64,000 bases of DNA from QHXM01 sp032160705 (GTDB taxonomy: Bacteria > Acidobacteriota > Blastocatellia > Pyrinomonadales > Pyrinomonadaceae): positions 180,596 through 244,595 of the forward strand of contig JAVHVE010000057.1 in the NCBI GenBank assembly GCA_032160705.1. Direction: 5' to 3'. A program made the position numbers and the translations under genes. Each line of letters starts with the position of its first letter. Position 1 is the first letter of the stretch. The notes beneath the pieces are model-generated. The model did not search any database and had not been told where the DNA came from. It saw only the letters and a list, made by a program, of their open reading frames with translations. Positions 27,355 to 36,012 of this stretch are shown here, piece after piece.

Positions 27355-28431
27355 CTACCTCCGCTTAGCCTGCCCTCTCTGGCTGGCCAGACGCGACAGC
27401 TTCTTCCAACGCTTCTTTTCCGTAAGCTGGGCGTTGATGTCCTGCTTGCGAGCCACATGCTGCAATTCCTTCTGTAGCTTCTCGTAGCTCTGATACCTCT
27501 CGGCCTCAATCGTTCCTCCTGACAGGGCATCTTGAATCGCGCACCCAGGCTCATCTCGGTGCTTGCAATTGCTGAAGCGGCAACTGCGGACTAACGCTTC
27601 GATGTCATCGAAGGCATGTTGAAGACTCTCATTGCCGTCCCAGAGATGCAGTTCACGCATCCCCGGCGTGTCGAGCATGAGTCCGCCCTGCGGCAAGAGA
27701 ATCAACTCGCGGTACGTCGTCGTGTGCCGACCGCGCCCATCGTGCTCGCGGATTTCCCGCACCTTTTGAACCTCATGACCGAATAGGTGATTTATCAGCG
27801 TTGATTTCCCGACCCCGGACGAGCCCAGGAGCGCTACAGTCTGCCCGTGCCGGAAATATGAAGCCAACTCGTCCAGCCCATCCCGGCGGACGACGCTGAT
27901 GGCATGAACGGGTACATCCGCAGCCACGGTTTGAATCTCCGTGAGCCTCTCTTCGACCTCTTCGCACAGATCGGCTTTACTAAGGACGATGACCGGGCTG
28001 GCCCCGCTTTCCCAGGCGATAATCAGATAGCGCTCAATCCGACGCAGGTTGAAGTCTTGATTAAGCGAGGTGACCAAAAAGACTGTGTCTATGTTGGCCC
28101 CGACAATCTGCCCTTCGGTGCGTGTGCCAGCCGCCTTACGCACGAATGTACTTTTGCGCGGCAGGACGGCGTGAATCGTCGCCCTGGCTTCCTCGTGGCG
28201 TGGCTCTATCACGACCCAGTCGCCCACCGCGGGCAGGTCTGCGCGATTCGAGGCCTCGTGCCGAAGCCTCCCCGCCACGTCGGCGAGCAGCTCCCCCTGC
28301 GGGCTGAGCACACGATAGAGATGATTGTATTCGAGCGCGACGCGGGCGGCTTCGAAGCCATCAGCGCGGTAAGGTTGAAAATGGGTCTCGAAAGATTCAT
28401 TCCAACCAAGATTTGATAGATCAGCAGTCAT
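27355..28431 (-). CDS. rsgA: RsgA ribosome small-subunit-dependent GTPase A
   Basis: The 358-residue product is a circularly permuted GTPase: OB-like N-terminal domain, then SKAD (G4), GSSGVGKST (G1, about residue 205), HTTTYRE (G2 region) and DTPGMRELHLW (G3). The C-terminal zinc-binding motif is CRFSNCKHRDEPGC. RsgA assists late maturation of the 30S subunit in the cytoplasm. Length and motif order are normal. ATG 28431 is the first start in frame. The downstream BlaI operon is a separate unit. Confidence 0.95.
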   Translation of the reverse strand: MTADLSNLGWNESFETHFQPYRADGFEAARVALEYNHLYRVLSPQGELLADVAGRLRHEASNRADLPAVGDWVVIEPRHEEARATIHAVLPRKSTFVRKAAGTRTEGQIVGANIDTVFLVTSLNQDFNLRRIERYLIIAWESGASPVIVLSKADLCEEVEERLTEIQTVAADVPVHAISVVRRDGLDELASYFRHGQTVALLGSSGVGKSTLINHLFGHEVQKVREIREHDGRGRHTTTYRELILLPQGGLMLDTPGMRELHLWDGNESLQHAFDDIEALVRSCRFSNCKHRDEPGCAIQDALSGGTIEAERYQSYEKLQKELQHVARKQDINAQLTEKKRWKKLSRLASQRGQAKRR

Positions 28432-28452
28432 CCGGCTTCGATAAATCCACCG

Positions 28453-31008
28453 CTAGAAACTTTTTCGGAAAAGATAAGAAGCCTTGATAAAAAATGATCG
28501 CCCATTTCCCCGGAACCCCGGCTCAAGTTGTCCTGTAAATTGGTTATAACCGTTGTAGCTGACATCGTCGTTGTAACCGACATAGAGCGCCGTTCCCGGA
28601 TTCGGCGTCCAGCCCACGACTAACTGCGGTCGAAGGTGCTTATTCAAAGTCGAATAATCGAGCCGCAGGCGGGCGAAAGTATTGCGCGAGAACTGATAGG
28701 TCGAACGAGAGCTGAAGATGTTGTCGTCATAGGCGACGAGCCCCGTGTCATGACGATAGAGCCGTCTTTTGTTGTAGTTCAACTGCGTCTGGAAGGCAGC
28801 CGTGGGCTGGTATCGGAAACTCGAATCAATGAATAATTGATTGCCCGGTCCCGGATCAAAACCGCCTTTTGGATTCAGCAGCGCAGCCCGGCTGACACGC
28901 GGGAAATCCGGCCCGTTTCCAAAATCATACTCCATTAACCCCCACGTGTGATCCACAAAGAAGAAAGCATAGAGCTGCTTGTTCGGCGTGGTTTCGATGA
29001 AAGTTTGAATGGCCTTGAAAGGAGATGAGCGCTCCGGGTCGGCTCCGAAAAACGCGCCCGGACGTGTGGCCGTCCGGTTCGCGCCAAACTCGTGCTCAAA
29101 AACGCGCTCGTAACCTAACTGAAAGCCCAGGTAGACAAATGTCTGACGCTGCAAAGCCAGCATTCCCGATGTGTCTGTAATCTCGTATTGCGAGCGCCCG
29201 CGCCAATCATAGCTGATGTTGGTCGCGTTCTGAACGCGCTTATAGACGATCAACTTTTTCTGGTCGCGGTCGGTTTCATATCTGATGTACGAGCCGAGGT
29301 AGTTCGTATCAAAGCGCTGTGTGAAGCCTACGTCGGCGCGATAATCGCTTGTTCTGCCGATGGCCAGAAAATTCATATACAAATTTCTGTCAGCGCGTTC
29401 CAGATAAGCTCTGTAACCGAAACCATTGCCCGTTCGATACAGGCTCCGGTCTAAATCGGAGTCGTAAAAGAAGCGGCGCGAGTTTGTGCCGACGACTTGA
29501 AACTCGGTCACGGTTTTTGGATCCAGGCGAAAGCGCCCGTCAAAACCGGCGGTGTGATTATGACGTTCGATAAAGTTGTAGGTCGTGGCGAAAAACCCCA
29601 GATTGTGCTCTCTGCCGACATCACGCTTGAGCCGTAGAACACCGATGTCTGCGTTCTTGTCGACAAAGCGCTCAATGCCGCAAACAAGGCTCGGATCTGT
29701 GATTCGTCTTTGCTGGCAATTAAATAAACTTTGCCGCTCGTCCTTCGAGTAATTTCCGGGCGCATTGTCAGAAGCATACAGTAGGCCGAAAGTGTTGCGC
29801 CCGCGCCTGCCCGTTAATTTTACCGCCACATCCGGGTCAACAATTGCCCGCGTGTTGACGATGTTCAGTCCGCTCTGGAAGATGTCAATTCGTTCCAGAA
29901 AGAACGGACGCTTTTCAGCAAAGAAAATCGGGAAACGCTGGTTAGCGGTCGTCACGGGCGCGTCTGCTTCCACTTGCGCGAAATCGGGATTGTAGGCAAA
30001 GTCGAGGGTCACTGTCGGAGTCAGACTAAACTTGGCCGTCACTCCGAACTCGCCTCTGAGATGGTCGTTAACGTAGCGTCCCGCCGGGTCATTATCAAAA
30101 GTAAAGCGCGTGCGCCTGCCTGATTCGCTTAATGTGACACTCGGGTTGATTTCAAGCTGGCGCGTCGTTTCAATTCCTTCGAGACCTGTGATGTGACCGG
30201 CTTGAGTGAGCCAACCGGAGAGGCTGCGGTTGGTCGGCATCCAGGAGTTATATTCGTTGTTGTTGTATTTGACGCGCCGGTTGATGTGAAAGCCCCACTG
30301 TTTGTCTTTGCCAGCCTCATAGCGCAGCGATTTGAATGGAATTGCGACTTCGATTGTAAAGCCGTCTTCGGTCAAGACGCCTTTCGATTCCATCACGATG
30401 TCGAGACTGTAATCCTCTCCGCGCTCTTCCGAGAAAGTGCCGTCGGCCTGAATTCCCAGCGGACTGAAAAACAGTAGATAGGCCTGGCGTTGATCGTTAA
30501 AGGTATCCAGATGAACCAGGACATAATCGTCGTTGAAGATTGCATCGCGACGCGCGACCGTTGCGCGAATTGTGTTTCTGGGCTGTTTGGCATTGAAGGC
30601 GATGTAAAGATTCTTTGAATCATACCCCACCAACACTTCGGTCGGATGCGTAGGCTTCACGTTATCGCCCGGCTGCGTTTGCAGAAAATCCCCAAAGACG
30701 GTGGCCTTGCGCCAAACGGCATCGTTCAATTGCCCGTCAATCACCGGAGCGGTTTCAAAGCGTGGAATCCGCACGGGCGAATCTTTTTTCGCGTAGCGCA
30801 ACGAAAGATTTTCGGTAGCCGTTGTCTCAACCGCTCCCGGCGACTCGTTGGCCGGTGACGGCGAAGGCGAAGGCGTAGTCGCCGACTTGGTAGCCGCAGG
30901 ACTTGCGACGGGCGAGGGCGTAGCAACGGGAGTTTCTCCCACAGTCCCCTGGGCGAAAGCATTTACCAGGCACAAAAGAATGAAGCCGAGAGTGGTTATG
31001 ATTTTCAT
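28453..31008 (-). CDS. Exported DUF5916 / CBM9-like outer-membrane protein
   Basis: The 851-residue product has a signal peptide (about 1-19, ending NAFAQ) and a Pro/Thr/Ala-rich spacer. A CBM9-like beta-sandwich follows (about 75-260: APVIDGQLNDAVWRKATVFGDFLQTQPG ... VLVGYDSKNLYIAF). A DUF5916 domain with many beta-strands continues to the C-terminal aromatic residue (LFRKSF), so it is probably an outer-membrane barrel. The likely role is surface carbohydrate or protein binding. It is monocistronic and lies 21 bp upstream of rsgA on the same strand. Confidence 0.82.
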   Translation of the reverse strand: MKIITTLGFILLCLVNAFAQGTVGETPVATPSPVASPAATKSATTPSPSPSPANESPGAVETTATENLSLRYAKKDSPVRIPRFETAPVIDGQLNDAVWRKATVFGDFLQTQPGDNVKPTHPTEVLVGYDSKNLYIAFNAKQPRNTIRATVARRDAIFNDDYVLVHLDTFNDQRQAYLLFFSPLGIQADGTFSEERGEDYSLDIVMESKGVLTEDGFTIEVAIPFKSLRYEAGKDKQWGFHINRRVKYNNNEYNSWMPTNRSLSGWLTQAGHITGLEGIETTRQLEINPSVTLSESGRRTRFTFDNDPAGRYVNDHLRGEFGVTAKFSLTPTVTLDFAYNPDFAQVEADAPVTTANQRFPIFFAEKRPFFLERIDIFQSGLNIVNTRAIVDPDVAVKLTGRRGRNTFGLLYASDNAPGNYSKDERQSLFNCQQRRITDPSLVCGIERFVDKNADIGVLRLKRDVGREHNLGFFATTYNFIERHNHTAGFDGRFRLDPKTVTEFQVVGTNSRRFFYDSDLDRSLYRTGNGFGYRAYLERADRNLYMNFLAIGRTSDYRADVGFTQRFDTNYLGSYIRYETDRDQKKLIVYKRVQNATNISYDWRGRSQYEITDTSGMLALQRQTFVYLGFQLGYERVFEHEFGANRTATRPGAFFGADPERSSPFKAIQTFIETTPNKQLYAFFFVDHTWGLMEYDFGNGPDFPRVSRAALLNPKGGFDPGPGNQLFIDSSFRYQPTAAFQTQLNYNKRRLYRHDTGLVAYDDNIFSSRSTYQFSRNTFARLRLDYSTLNKHLRPQLVVGWTPNPGTALYVGYNDDVSYNGYNQFTGQLEPGFRGNGRSFFIKASYLFRKSF

Positions 31009-31215
31009 AAAATAGGCGCACGGGTATTCTTCGACCCCGGTGCAGTCGCTTTAGGCTGAAATTCGTTGCCGACAGAATTAACGTTTGAGACGGGGAAATA
31101 ATCTCAAATCTATAACACCGCTCAGGGGAGTTTTATGACATTTATTTCTCTAAGTTTAATTTGTTCAGCCGGGGCTCAAGCTCGCCCGCGCCCCGGCACT
31201 GTCCAAGCTCGTTGA

Positions 31216-31446
31216 TTATTTGACGATGTCTTGATCGCGAAGCTTGATAAGTTGCTCCAGGCTCAGGCTCGCAAAGCCTTTGGCTTTGACGCGGCGGATA
31301 TAATCTCGATCAACGTTATGGTTTTTGAGACGGATGGCAGTCTCAGGGGAGATTGAAGAGTAACCTTCGGCCTTCAAATCGATGTCTATCAAGGAAGCCC
31401 GTCGTGAATTGAGATTGATTTTTCTTATCACTTGGCCGACGTTAGA
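31216..31446 (-). pseudogene. Isolated two-repeat fragment (C-terminal tail of a larger protein)
   Basis: About 76 residues are open, containing two copies of a short helical repeat: KAEGYSSISPETAIRLKNHNV and KAKGFASLSLEQLIKLRDQDI (each 21 residues, quoted only as landmarks in shorter form: GYSSIS...LKNHN and GFASLS...LRDQD). Such repeats usually close M56 receptor-type or other secreted proteins in this lineage. No convincing start is present, and the frame begins just after an in-frame stop. It overlaps the end of the truncated hydrolase frame at 31442, suggesting deletion of the intervening part. Confidence 0.5.
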
Positions 31447-31735
31447 TTAGCGTTAGCAAGTATTTCAAGCGCACGAAGACCCAGGAACTTCTCTTGTCCA
31501 GCTTTTTCTCCGTATCGGCATACCCGTAACTTTTAGTCCATACCAATTTTCCGCCGGAGACAATACCAATCGTGATACTGCCGATGTGGTCTTTTGCTAT
31601 CTCGCCCCCAGCCAAAGCATCAATCTGCTCAATCGCACTGCGTAAATCGGGCGTTGGAGTTACTTGTTGACTATACCCCGCTGGAATGGGTAGAGCAGCA
31701 GCCATTAGAACGGTAAGCAGAATCGCTTTTAGCAT
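31442..31735 (-). pseudogene. Truncated serine hydrolase (beta-lactamase class C-like) remnant
   Basis: The 97-residue frame has a signal peptide (about 1-22) and the typical N-terminal strand pattern of class C-like hydrolases, GSITIGIVSGGKLVWTKSYGYAD. The match stops at about residue 80, before the SxxK active-site motif, and continues into unrelated residues to a stop. A functional enzyme would need another 300 or more residues. The fragment is followed at once by the repeat fragment at 31216. This is a 5' gene remnant with its 3' part lost. Confidence 0.7.
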
Positions 31736-31760
31736 GTTTACCTCTATGTCTTACTTACTA

Positions 31761-32426
31761 TCATGGCTCGCCGAGGCAAGCTCGACATGCGGTATCATTG
31801 AAGCGCCGCCGACAATCACGCATGACCTGCTCTGCTGAAACACGCGCCCGCGCGCTCCGATATGCCTCGCATGTATCTGCGGAAATTTTGCTAACTGGCG
31901 GTTCTTGCGACACAACTTCCCCAGCCTTAACCGCCGTCAAGCGGGAGCCGTTATCGTCGGAACGAAGCTCGATTAAGTCCCTCCCATGCCAAAGCTGTAG
32001 GGCCGACCCTGTGTCGGGTCCTGCAACGAAAAGCGCGACCTGCCCCCGCCGCGTGTCGAGAGTGAGACCCACATTCCCCGACGGCTCGAAAGTGACATAC
32101 CCGCTACGTTCCTGCCCGCCCCCGTCATACAAGAGCACGCCTGCCGCCTTTTCGCCGCGCGGCACACGTTTGCCGCCAATGATGGCGTCGGGGAGGTCCC
32201 CGCCGAGGCGGACGCGCTCCACTCCTTTGGGATCTACAACGACGAGTTCAGAAACGCGAAGCGATGATGGCACGGATGCTTTTTGCGCTTGTGACTTCCA
32301 TATCCATGAAGACAATGCCATCAAGCCGAAGGTGAGCAGCCAACCACAGACGGACAAGCGTAACCATCGCTCCAGCTTGCGGGTGCGTTTCTCCAAAGAT
32401 TGTAGTTGCGAGTTTTGAGTCTCCAT
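31761..32426 (-). CDS. Single-TM protein with beta-rich extracytoplasmic domain
   Basis: The 221-residue product starts with a coiled-coil-like N-terminus (SQLQSLEKRTRKLERWLRL). A TM segment follows (about 24-42), then a beta-rich domain with SELVVVDPKGVERVRLGGDLPD, GVLLYDGGGQERSGYVTF and SGNVGLTLDTRRGQVALF. The C-terminal 40 residues contain four cysteines (CEAYRS, DCRRRF, ACRACLG), possibly disulfide-forming. I recall related uncharacterised proteins but no assigned function. An ATG at 32426 with AGGAGGTAAGG upstream supports the start. Confidence 0.78.
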   Translation of the reverse strand: METQNSQLQSLEKRTRKLERWLRLSVCGWLLTFGLMALSSWIWKSQAQKASVPSSLRVSELVVVDPKGVERVRLGGDLPDAIIGGKRVPRGEKAAGVLLYDGGGQERSGYVTFEPSGNVGLTLDTRRGQVALFVAGPDTGSALQLWHGRDLIELRSDDNGSRLTAVKAGEVVSQEPPVSKISADTCEAYRSARARVSAEQVMRDCRRRFNDTACRACLGEP

Positions 32427-32588
32427 TATCCTTACCTCCTGCCAAAGAGCGCTTTCGTTGGTTTAATGACAGAACTTCGCGCAATCTCAAGAAAAGGATT
32501 CATCGAACGCTCCAGTTGACGGTTCGGGGTAACATTATCAGAGGTGGGCAAAGTTGTATTGGACGATTAAAACAAATCTGGAATGTGA

Positions 32589-33410
32589 TTAGCGTGCATT
32601 GAACTCGGCACGATACTCGGCAGGCGTCAGACCTTTGAGACGTTTGAAGATTCTGGTGAAGTGACTTTGGTCGGAGAATCCGCTCGCCAAAGCAATTTCG
32701 ATGAGCGGAGTTTGGGTGGTGACCATTTTCCGGCACGCATTTTCCACCCTCATCCTGCGTACATATTCCCCAACTGTGCAGCGGTAATGTTTGCGAAACA
32801 TACGCGCTAAGTGAACCGGGTGAACTCCGACCTCTCGCGCTATTGGGTCAAGAGATAAATGTATAGAAAACTGCTCATGAATGATGTCTCTAGCCTGCTT
32901 GAGCCAGTACGGGGGTGAACTCTCTTTATTGATTATTTGAAGCCGTGAAACTTCTGCCAGCATTTCCAGTGTCAGTCCCTCGACGGCTAAGGGCGACGCT
33001 TCATCTAAATTTTTGAACTCGTGATAAAGTCTCATCAAAAGCTGTATTAAAATGCCGCCCGAACAATGCACGGAGTTTTCTACGTTTAATGAATACTCAC
33101 GCATCCGCTCCAACCATTGCGGCGCAATCTCAATACTAAAGGCGCGCATCCCCACACTTAAAGACTTAAGTGAGTGTGTCTGATGGGGTGGAAGAAAGTT
33201 TAACGTGAAAGGTCTATATTCCCGTATCTTCCTCCCATAAATCTCGGTGCATCCACCTTCAATAGCTATACAAAAATTCGCCTGGTCATGCGCGTGAGCT
33301 AAAACCTCCAGGTTGGAAGGATAAATTAACTCTGCCAAGGAAAAGTCGGGAAACTCCCGCCGCTGAGAAGCTATTCCGTCGAACTTTTTACGCGAAGCCG
33401 GAAATCTCAT
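32589..33410 (-). CDS. AraC-family transcriptional regulator (copy 2 of 3)
   Basis: The product is about 273 residues with a cupin-like sensor domain (HAHDQANFCIAIEGG, PPHQTHSLKS) and a C-terminal AraC double HTH (VGVHPVHLARMFRKHYRCTVGEYVRR; ALASGFSDQSHFTRIFKRLKGLTPAEYR). ATG 33410 is chosen because AAGGGA lies upstream. The frame is open back to 33569, but those residues run through an attC-like sequence at 33463-33490 and are probably not translated. It is divergent from the methyltransferase at 33607, which may be its target. Confidence 0.88.
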   Translation of the reverse strand: MRFPASRKKFDGIASQRREFPDFSLAELIYPSNLEVLAHAHDQANFCIAIEGGCTEIYGRKIREYRPFTLNFLPPHQTHSLKSLSVGMRAFSIEIAPQWLERMREYSLNVENSVHCSGGILIQLLMRLYHEFKNLDEASPLAVEGLTLEMLAEVSRLQIINKESSPPYWLKQARDIIHEQFSIHLSLDPIAREVGVHPVHLARMFRKHYRCTVGEYVRRMRVENACRKMVTTQTPLIEIALASGFSDQSHFTRIFKRLKGLTPAEYRAEFNAR

Positions 33411-33462
33411 CAAACTAAATCCCTTGATCTTTTTAACAAATGATGGCTTGGGGACGAACCAT

Positions 33463-33490
33463 CTGACGCTTGAATTAACCCGCCGCGATG
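33463..33490 (-). other. attC-like 3' half-site (minus orientation)
   Basis: On the minus strand the sequence GCGGGTTAATTC followed by AAGCGTCAGAT resembles the L'/R' half of integron attC sites, with the R' core GTCAGAT one base off the GTTRRRY consensus. It lies about 55 bp upstream of the AraC start in the same orientation. A matching 5' half was not found, so the call is tentative. Confidence 0.35.
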
Positions 33491-33606
33491 ATAGTCTGTC
33501 CAGATAGTATTTAACAATATTGGAAGGGAGAAATACGTTGACGCTTGAGCCACTTTGGTATAAAAGCATCCCGCCTGATTACTTGCTGGCCAAAGGAGAG
33601 AGTTGA

Positions 33607-34668
33607 ATGTCTATCAATGAAGAGAAGTTGAATCAATTGTTAGGAAAGTTCGTGGCCGACTTCGGGGCAGCATTCCACGCCGGTCTGGTGGTGATCGGCG
33701 AAAGCCTCGGTCTTTACAAGGCGCTGGCTCAGGCAGAGCAACCTCTTACTTCCGCCGAATTAGCCGAGCGAACCGGCACGACTGAACGGTACGTGCGCGA
33801 GTGGCTCTGCTCACAGGCGGCGGGAGGTTATGTTGAATATGATGCACAGACGCAGCGTTACTTTCTCAACGAAGAGCAAGCCTTCGCTCTGGCTGATGAA
33901 CAGAGCCCGGCATATTTACCGGGGGCTTTTTTGCTGGCTGTCTCTGCGTTGAGAGCCGTACCGAAGATTACTGAAGCATTTCGCACAGGAGAGGGTTTCG
34001 GTTGGCATCAACACGATCACGGATTGTTTCGTGGGACTGAACTGTTTTTCCGCCCCGGTTATGCCGCCAATCTGGTCAACTCATGGATACCTGCTTTTGA
34101 CGGAGTCGAGGCTAAGCTCAAGTCTGGGGCGAAAGTAGCAGACGTTGGGTGCGGGCTTGGTGCTTCGACAATTCTGATGGCGCAAGCTTTCCCCGATTCC
34201 ACTTTCGTTGGTTTCGATTATCATGATAAGTCCATCGACATGGCGCGGCAAAAAGCGGTTGAGGCGAGGGTAGCTGATCGAGTAGAGTTCGCGGTTGCTA
34301 AAGCTAAAGATTATCCGGGAGATAACTACGACTTCGTCACGTTCTTCGATTGTTTGCACGACATGGGAGACCCTGTCGGCGCAGCCGCTCATGTCAAAAA
34401 CTCGCTTGCTCCTGACGGCACATGGATGATCGTCGAGCCGTTTGCCGGGGATCGAGTGGAAGATAATCTGAATCCAGTCGGACGCATCTATTATTCCGCT
34501 TCGACGTTGCTCTGCACCCCGGCTTCTCTATCACAGGAAGTAGGGCTTGCACTCGGAGCGCAAGCGGGTGAAGCCAGAATGCGCGAAGTCGTTACAGCCG
34601 GAGGATTCACACACTTTCGGCGCGCCACCGAAACGCCCTTCAATCTTATCTTCGAGGCGAAGCCTTAA
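33607..34668 (+). CDS. Winged-helix plus class I SAM-dependent methyltransferase
   Basis: The 353-residue product begins with an O-methyltransferase-type winged-helix dimerisation domain (about 1-90: TSAELAERTGTTERYVREWL). A Rossmann methyltransferase fold follows with AKVADVGCGLGAS (motif I, about residue 180), GFDYHDKSI (motif II) and NYDFVTFFDCLHDMGDP. The C-terminus has EVVTAGGFTHFRRAT. It should transfer a methyl group from S-adenosylmethionine; the substrate is unknown. AAGGAGAG precedes ATG 33607. The divergent AraC gene upstream may regulate it. Confidence 0.9.
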   Translation: MSINEEKLNQLLGKFVADFGAAFHAGLVVIGESLGLYKALAQAEQPLTSAELAERTGTTERYVREWLCSQAAGGYVEYDAQTQRYFLNEEQAFALADEQSPAYLPGAFLLAVSALRAVPKITEAFRTGEGFGWHQHDHGLFRGTELFFRPGYAANLVNSWIPAFDGVEAKLKSGAKVADVGCGLGASTILMAQAFPDSTFVGFDYHDKSIDMARQKAVEARVADRVEFAVAKAKDYPGDNYDFVTFFDCLHDMGDPVGAAAHVKNSLAPDGTWMIVEPFAGDRVEDNLNPVGRIYYSASTLLCTPASLSQEVGLALGAQAGEARMREVVTAGGFTHFRRATETPFNLIFEAKP

Positions 34669-34880
34669 CGAGTTGAAGAACAGTGGTTGAGCCCACGCCG
34701 CCGCTGCACTTAACAACTTATTCGACCAGAGCGCGGAAGTGAATCGCTTTCATCATTGTTCTATTCTCCAAACCTGGACGCTCTTCGCCGCGCCCTTTCT
34801 AAGTCGGGCGTGAGGGCGCTACTACTCATCTTCATTTTGACAGATGGTATGATAGCTCTTGGGTTCAACTGTCGGAGGTT

Positions 34881-35699
34881 ATGGTGAAAAGATTAAATGC
34901 ATTTCTGTATTCCCTATTTTCAACTTTTATGTTGGCAGCACTGTTTAGTGTCGCAGGAGCACAACAGCAAAGCAGCACCCAAATTTCCCTCTCTAATCGT
35001 ACGATTCTGCTTTTCACTGCCCCGCCACCAGGTAAGCACTCTCAACTCATCTCCGGGGATGTGCTACGGGTGCGTGTTTTCGGGCATCCAGAATTATCAT
35101 CCGAGGCAACTATTGATTGGCGCGGGATGATAAACCTTCCTTTTATTGATGAGGTGGAAGCCGCAGGTCAAACAGTTGAGAAACTTAGAAGCGAGATTTT
35201 GTTGCGCTATCAGAAATTTGAGAGGAATCCCCAGATTTCCGTCCGCCTCTTAGAATTTACTCAAAGAGAATCCGTAGCAGTCTATGCCGTATATGATAAT
35301 CGGGGACGTGAGACAGGCGTGTATACCTCTATGATGCGTGCGGGTGATTTGAAGTTTAACTGGCAGGCCAGATCATTAAGTCGCGACAATTTTATTTTAT
35401 CGTTTTTCTCAAGAGATGTTTTCTCTGATGGCAAGGAGACGTATGAGGTGAAGGCGCTGCTTGATGGGGGCGAAAGTCTGGGTTTAGGGCGGGCGATTAA
35501 AATACACCCAACTATCGTCACCGCTCATAATGACCCAGATTTAGAGATCAGGTTGAAAGTGCCGCTCACAGCATTGGCGCGCATCGCAAAGGCAGGAGAA
35601 GTTACGGTGCAACTGGGAGAGATAGGGTTTAAATTAAGAGAAAATGATTTAGCAGCGTTGCGTTTTATAGTGTCACATCTCTCTTCAGCCGCGCCCTAA
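34881..35699 (+). CDS. Wza-type N-terminal domain fused to an unrecognised C-terminal domain
   Basis: The 272-residue product has a signal peptide (about 1-28). A polysaccharide biosynthesis/export (Wza-type) domain lies at about 50-125, with ISGDVLRVRVFGHPELSSEATIDWRGMINLPFIDEV and LRSEILLRYQKF as landmarks. The remaining 145 residues do not look like SLBB domains and I do not recognise them. There is no lipobox Cys. The start is ambiguous: GGAGG at 34874-34878 is only 2 nt from ATG 34881 but 5 nt from the in-frame GTG 34884, so the GTG may be used. The stop lies inside an attC-like site. Confidence 0.7.
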   Translation: MVKRLNAFLYSLFSTFMLAALFSVAGAQQQSSTQISLSNRTILLFTAPPPGKHSQLISGDVLRVRVFGHPELSSEATIDWRGMINLPFIDEVEAAGQTVEKLRSEILLRYQKFERNPQISVRLLEFTQRESVAVYAVYDNRGRETGVYTSMMRAGDLKFNWQARSLSRDNFILSFFSRDVFSDGKETYEVKALLDGGESLGLGRAIKIHPTIVTAHNDPDLEIRLKVPLTALARIAKAGEVTVQLGEIGFKLRENDLAALRFIVSHLSSAAP

Positions 35700-35796
35700 T
35701 AATTCATTCAACCGGAGTTGAATCAGCTTACATGTCATCTTCAGGCTTGAAGGTTTCTCACATTGATTGCTGGCGGGTTAATTCAGAGCGTTAGGC
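35693..35796 (+). other. attC-like site 1
   Basis: The left part reads CCCTAATAATTCATTCAACC (35694 on) and the right part GCGGGTTAATTC (35774 on) followed by AGAGC and GTTAGGC (35790-35796, matches GTTRRRY). Left and reverse-complemented right halves share CCTAA...AACC in the pattern of known attC sites. The total length of about 104 bp fits the family. The left R'' box is imperfect. No integrase gene is in the window. I see no gene in the remaining gap to 36012. Confidence 0.45.
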
Positions 35797-36012
35797 TGGC
35801 AGTGGAGGTATTTTTCGATTCCGGTCGGGGTTTCCCATTACGGGCGGTCTATCACTTTCCTTCATGGATTTGTATAAGGTGAAAGTTGTTGGCAGATACT
35901 ACTTGAAAGAGGGTTCTCTGACGGTTTTGCCTTTATCTCAAGATATAACCTGGCTCTTCATCCCGTGCCATGCTCATGTACAATGTTGTCGGGTCAAGAA
36001 TGAGGGCGAATT

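Noticed and set aside
31169..31196. Terminator hairpin CCGGGGC/GCCCCGG
   Set aside because: 7-bp stem with a 14-nt loop but no T-run on either strand; left uncalled.
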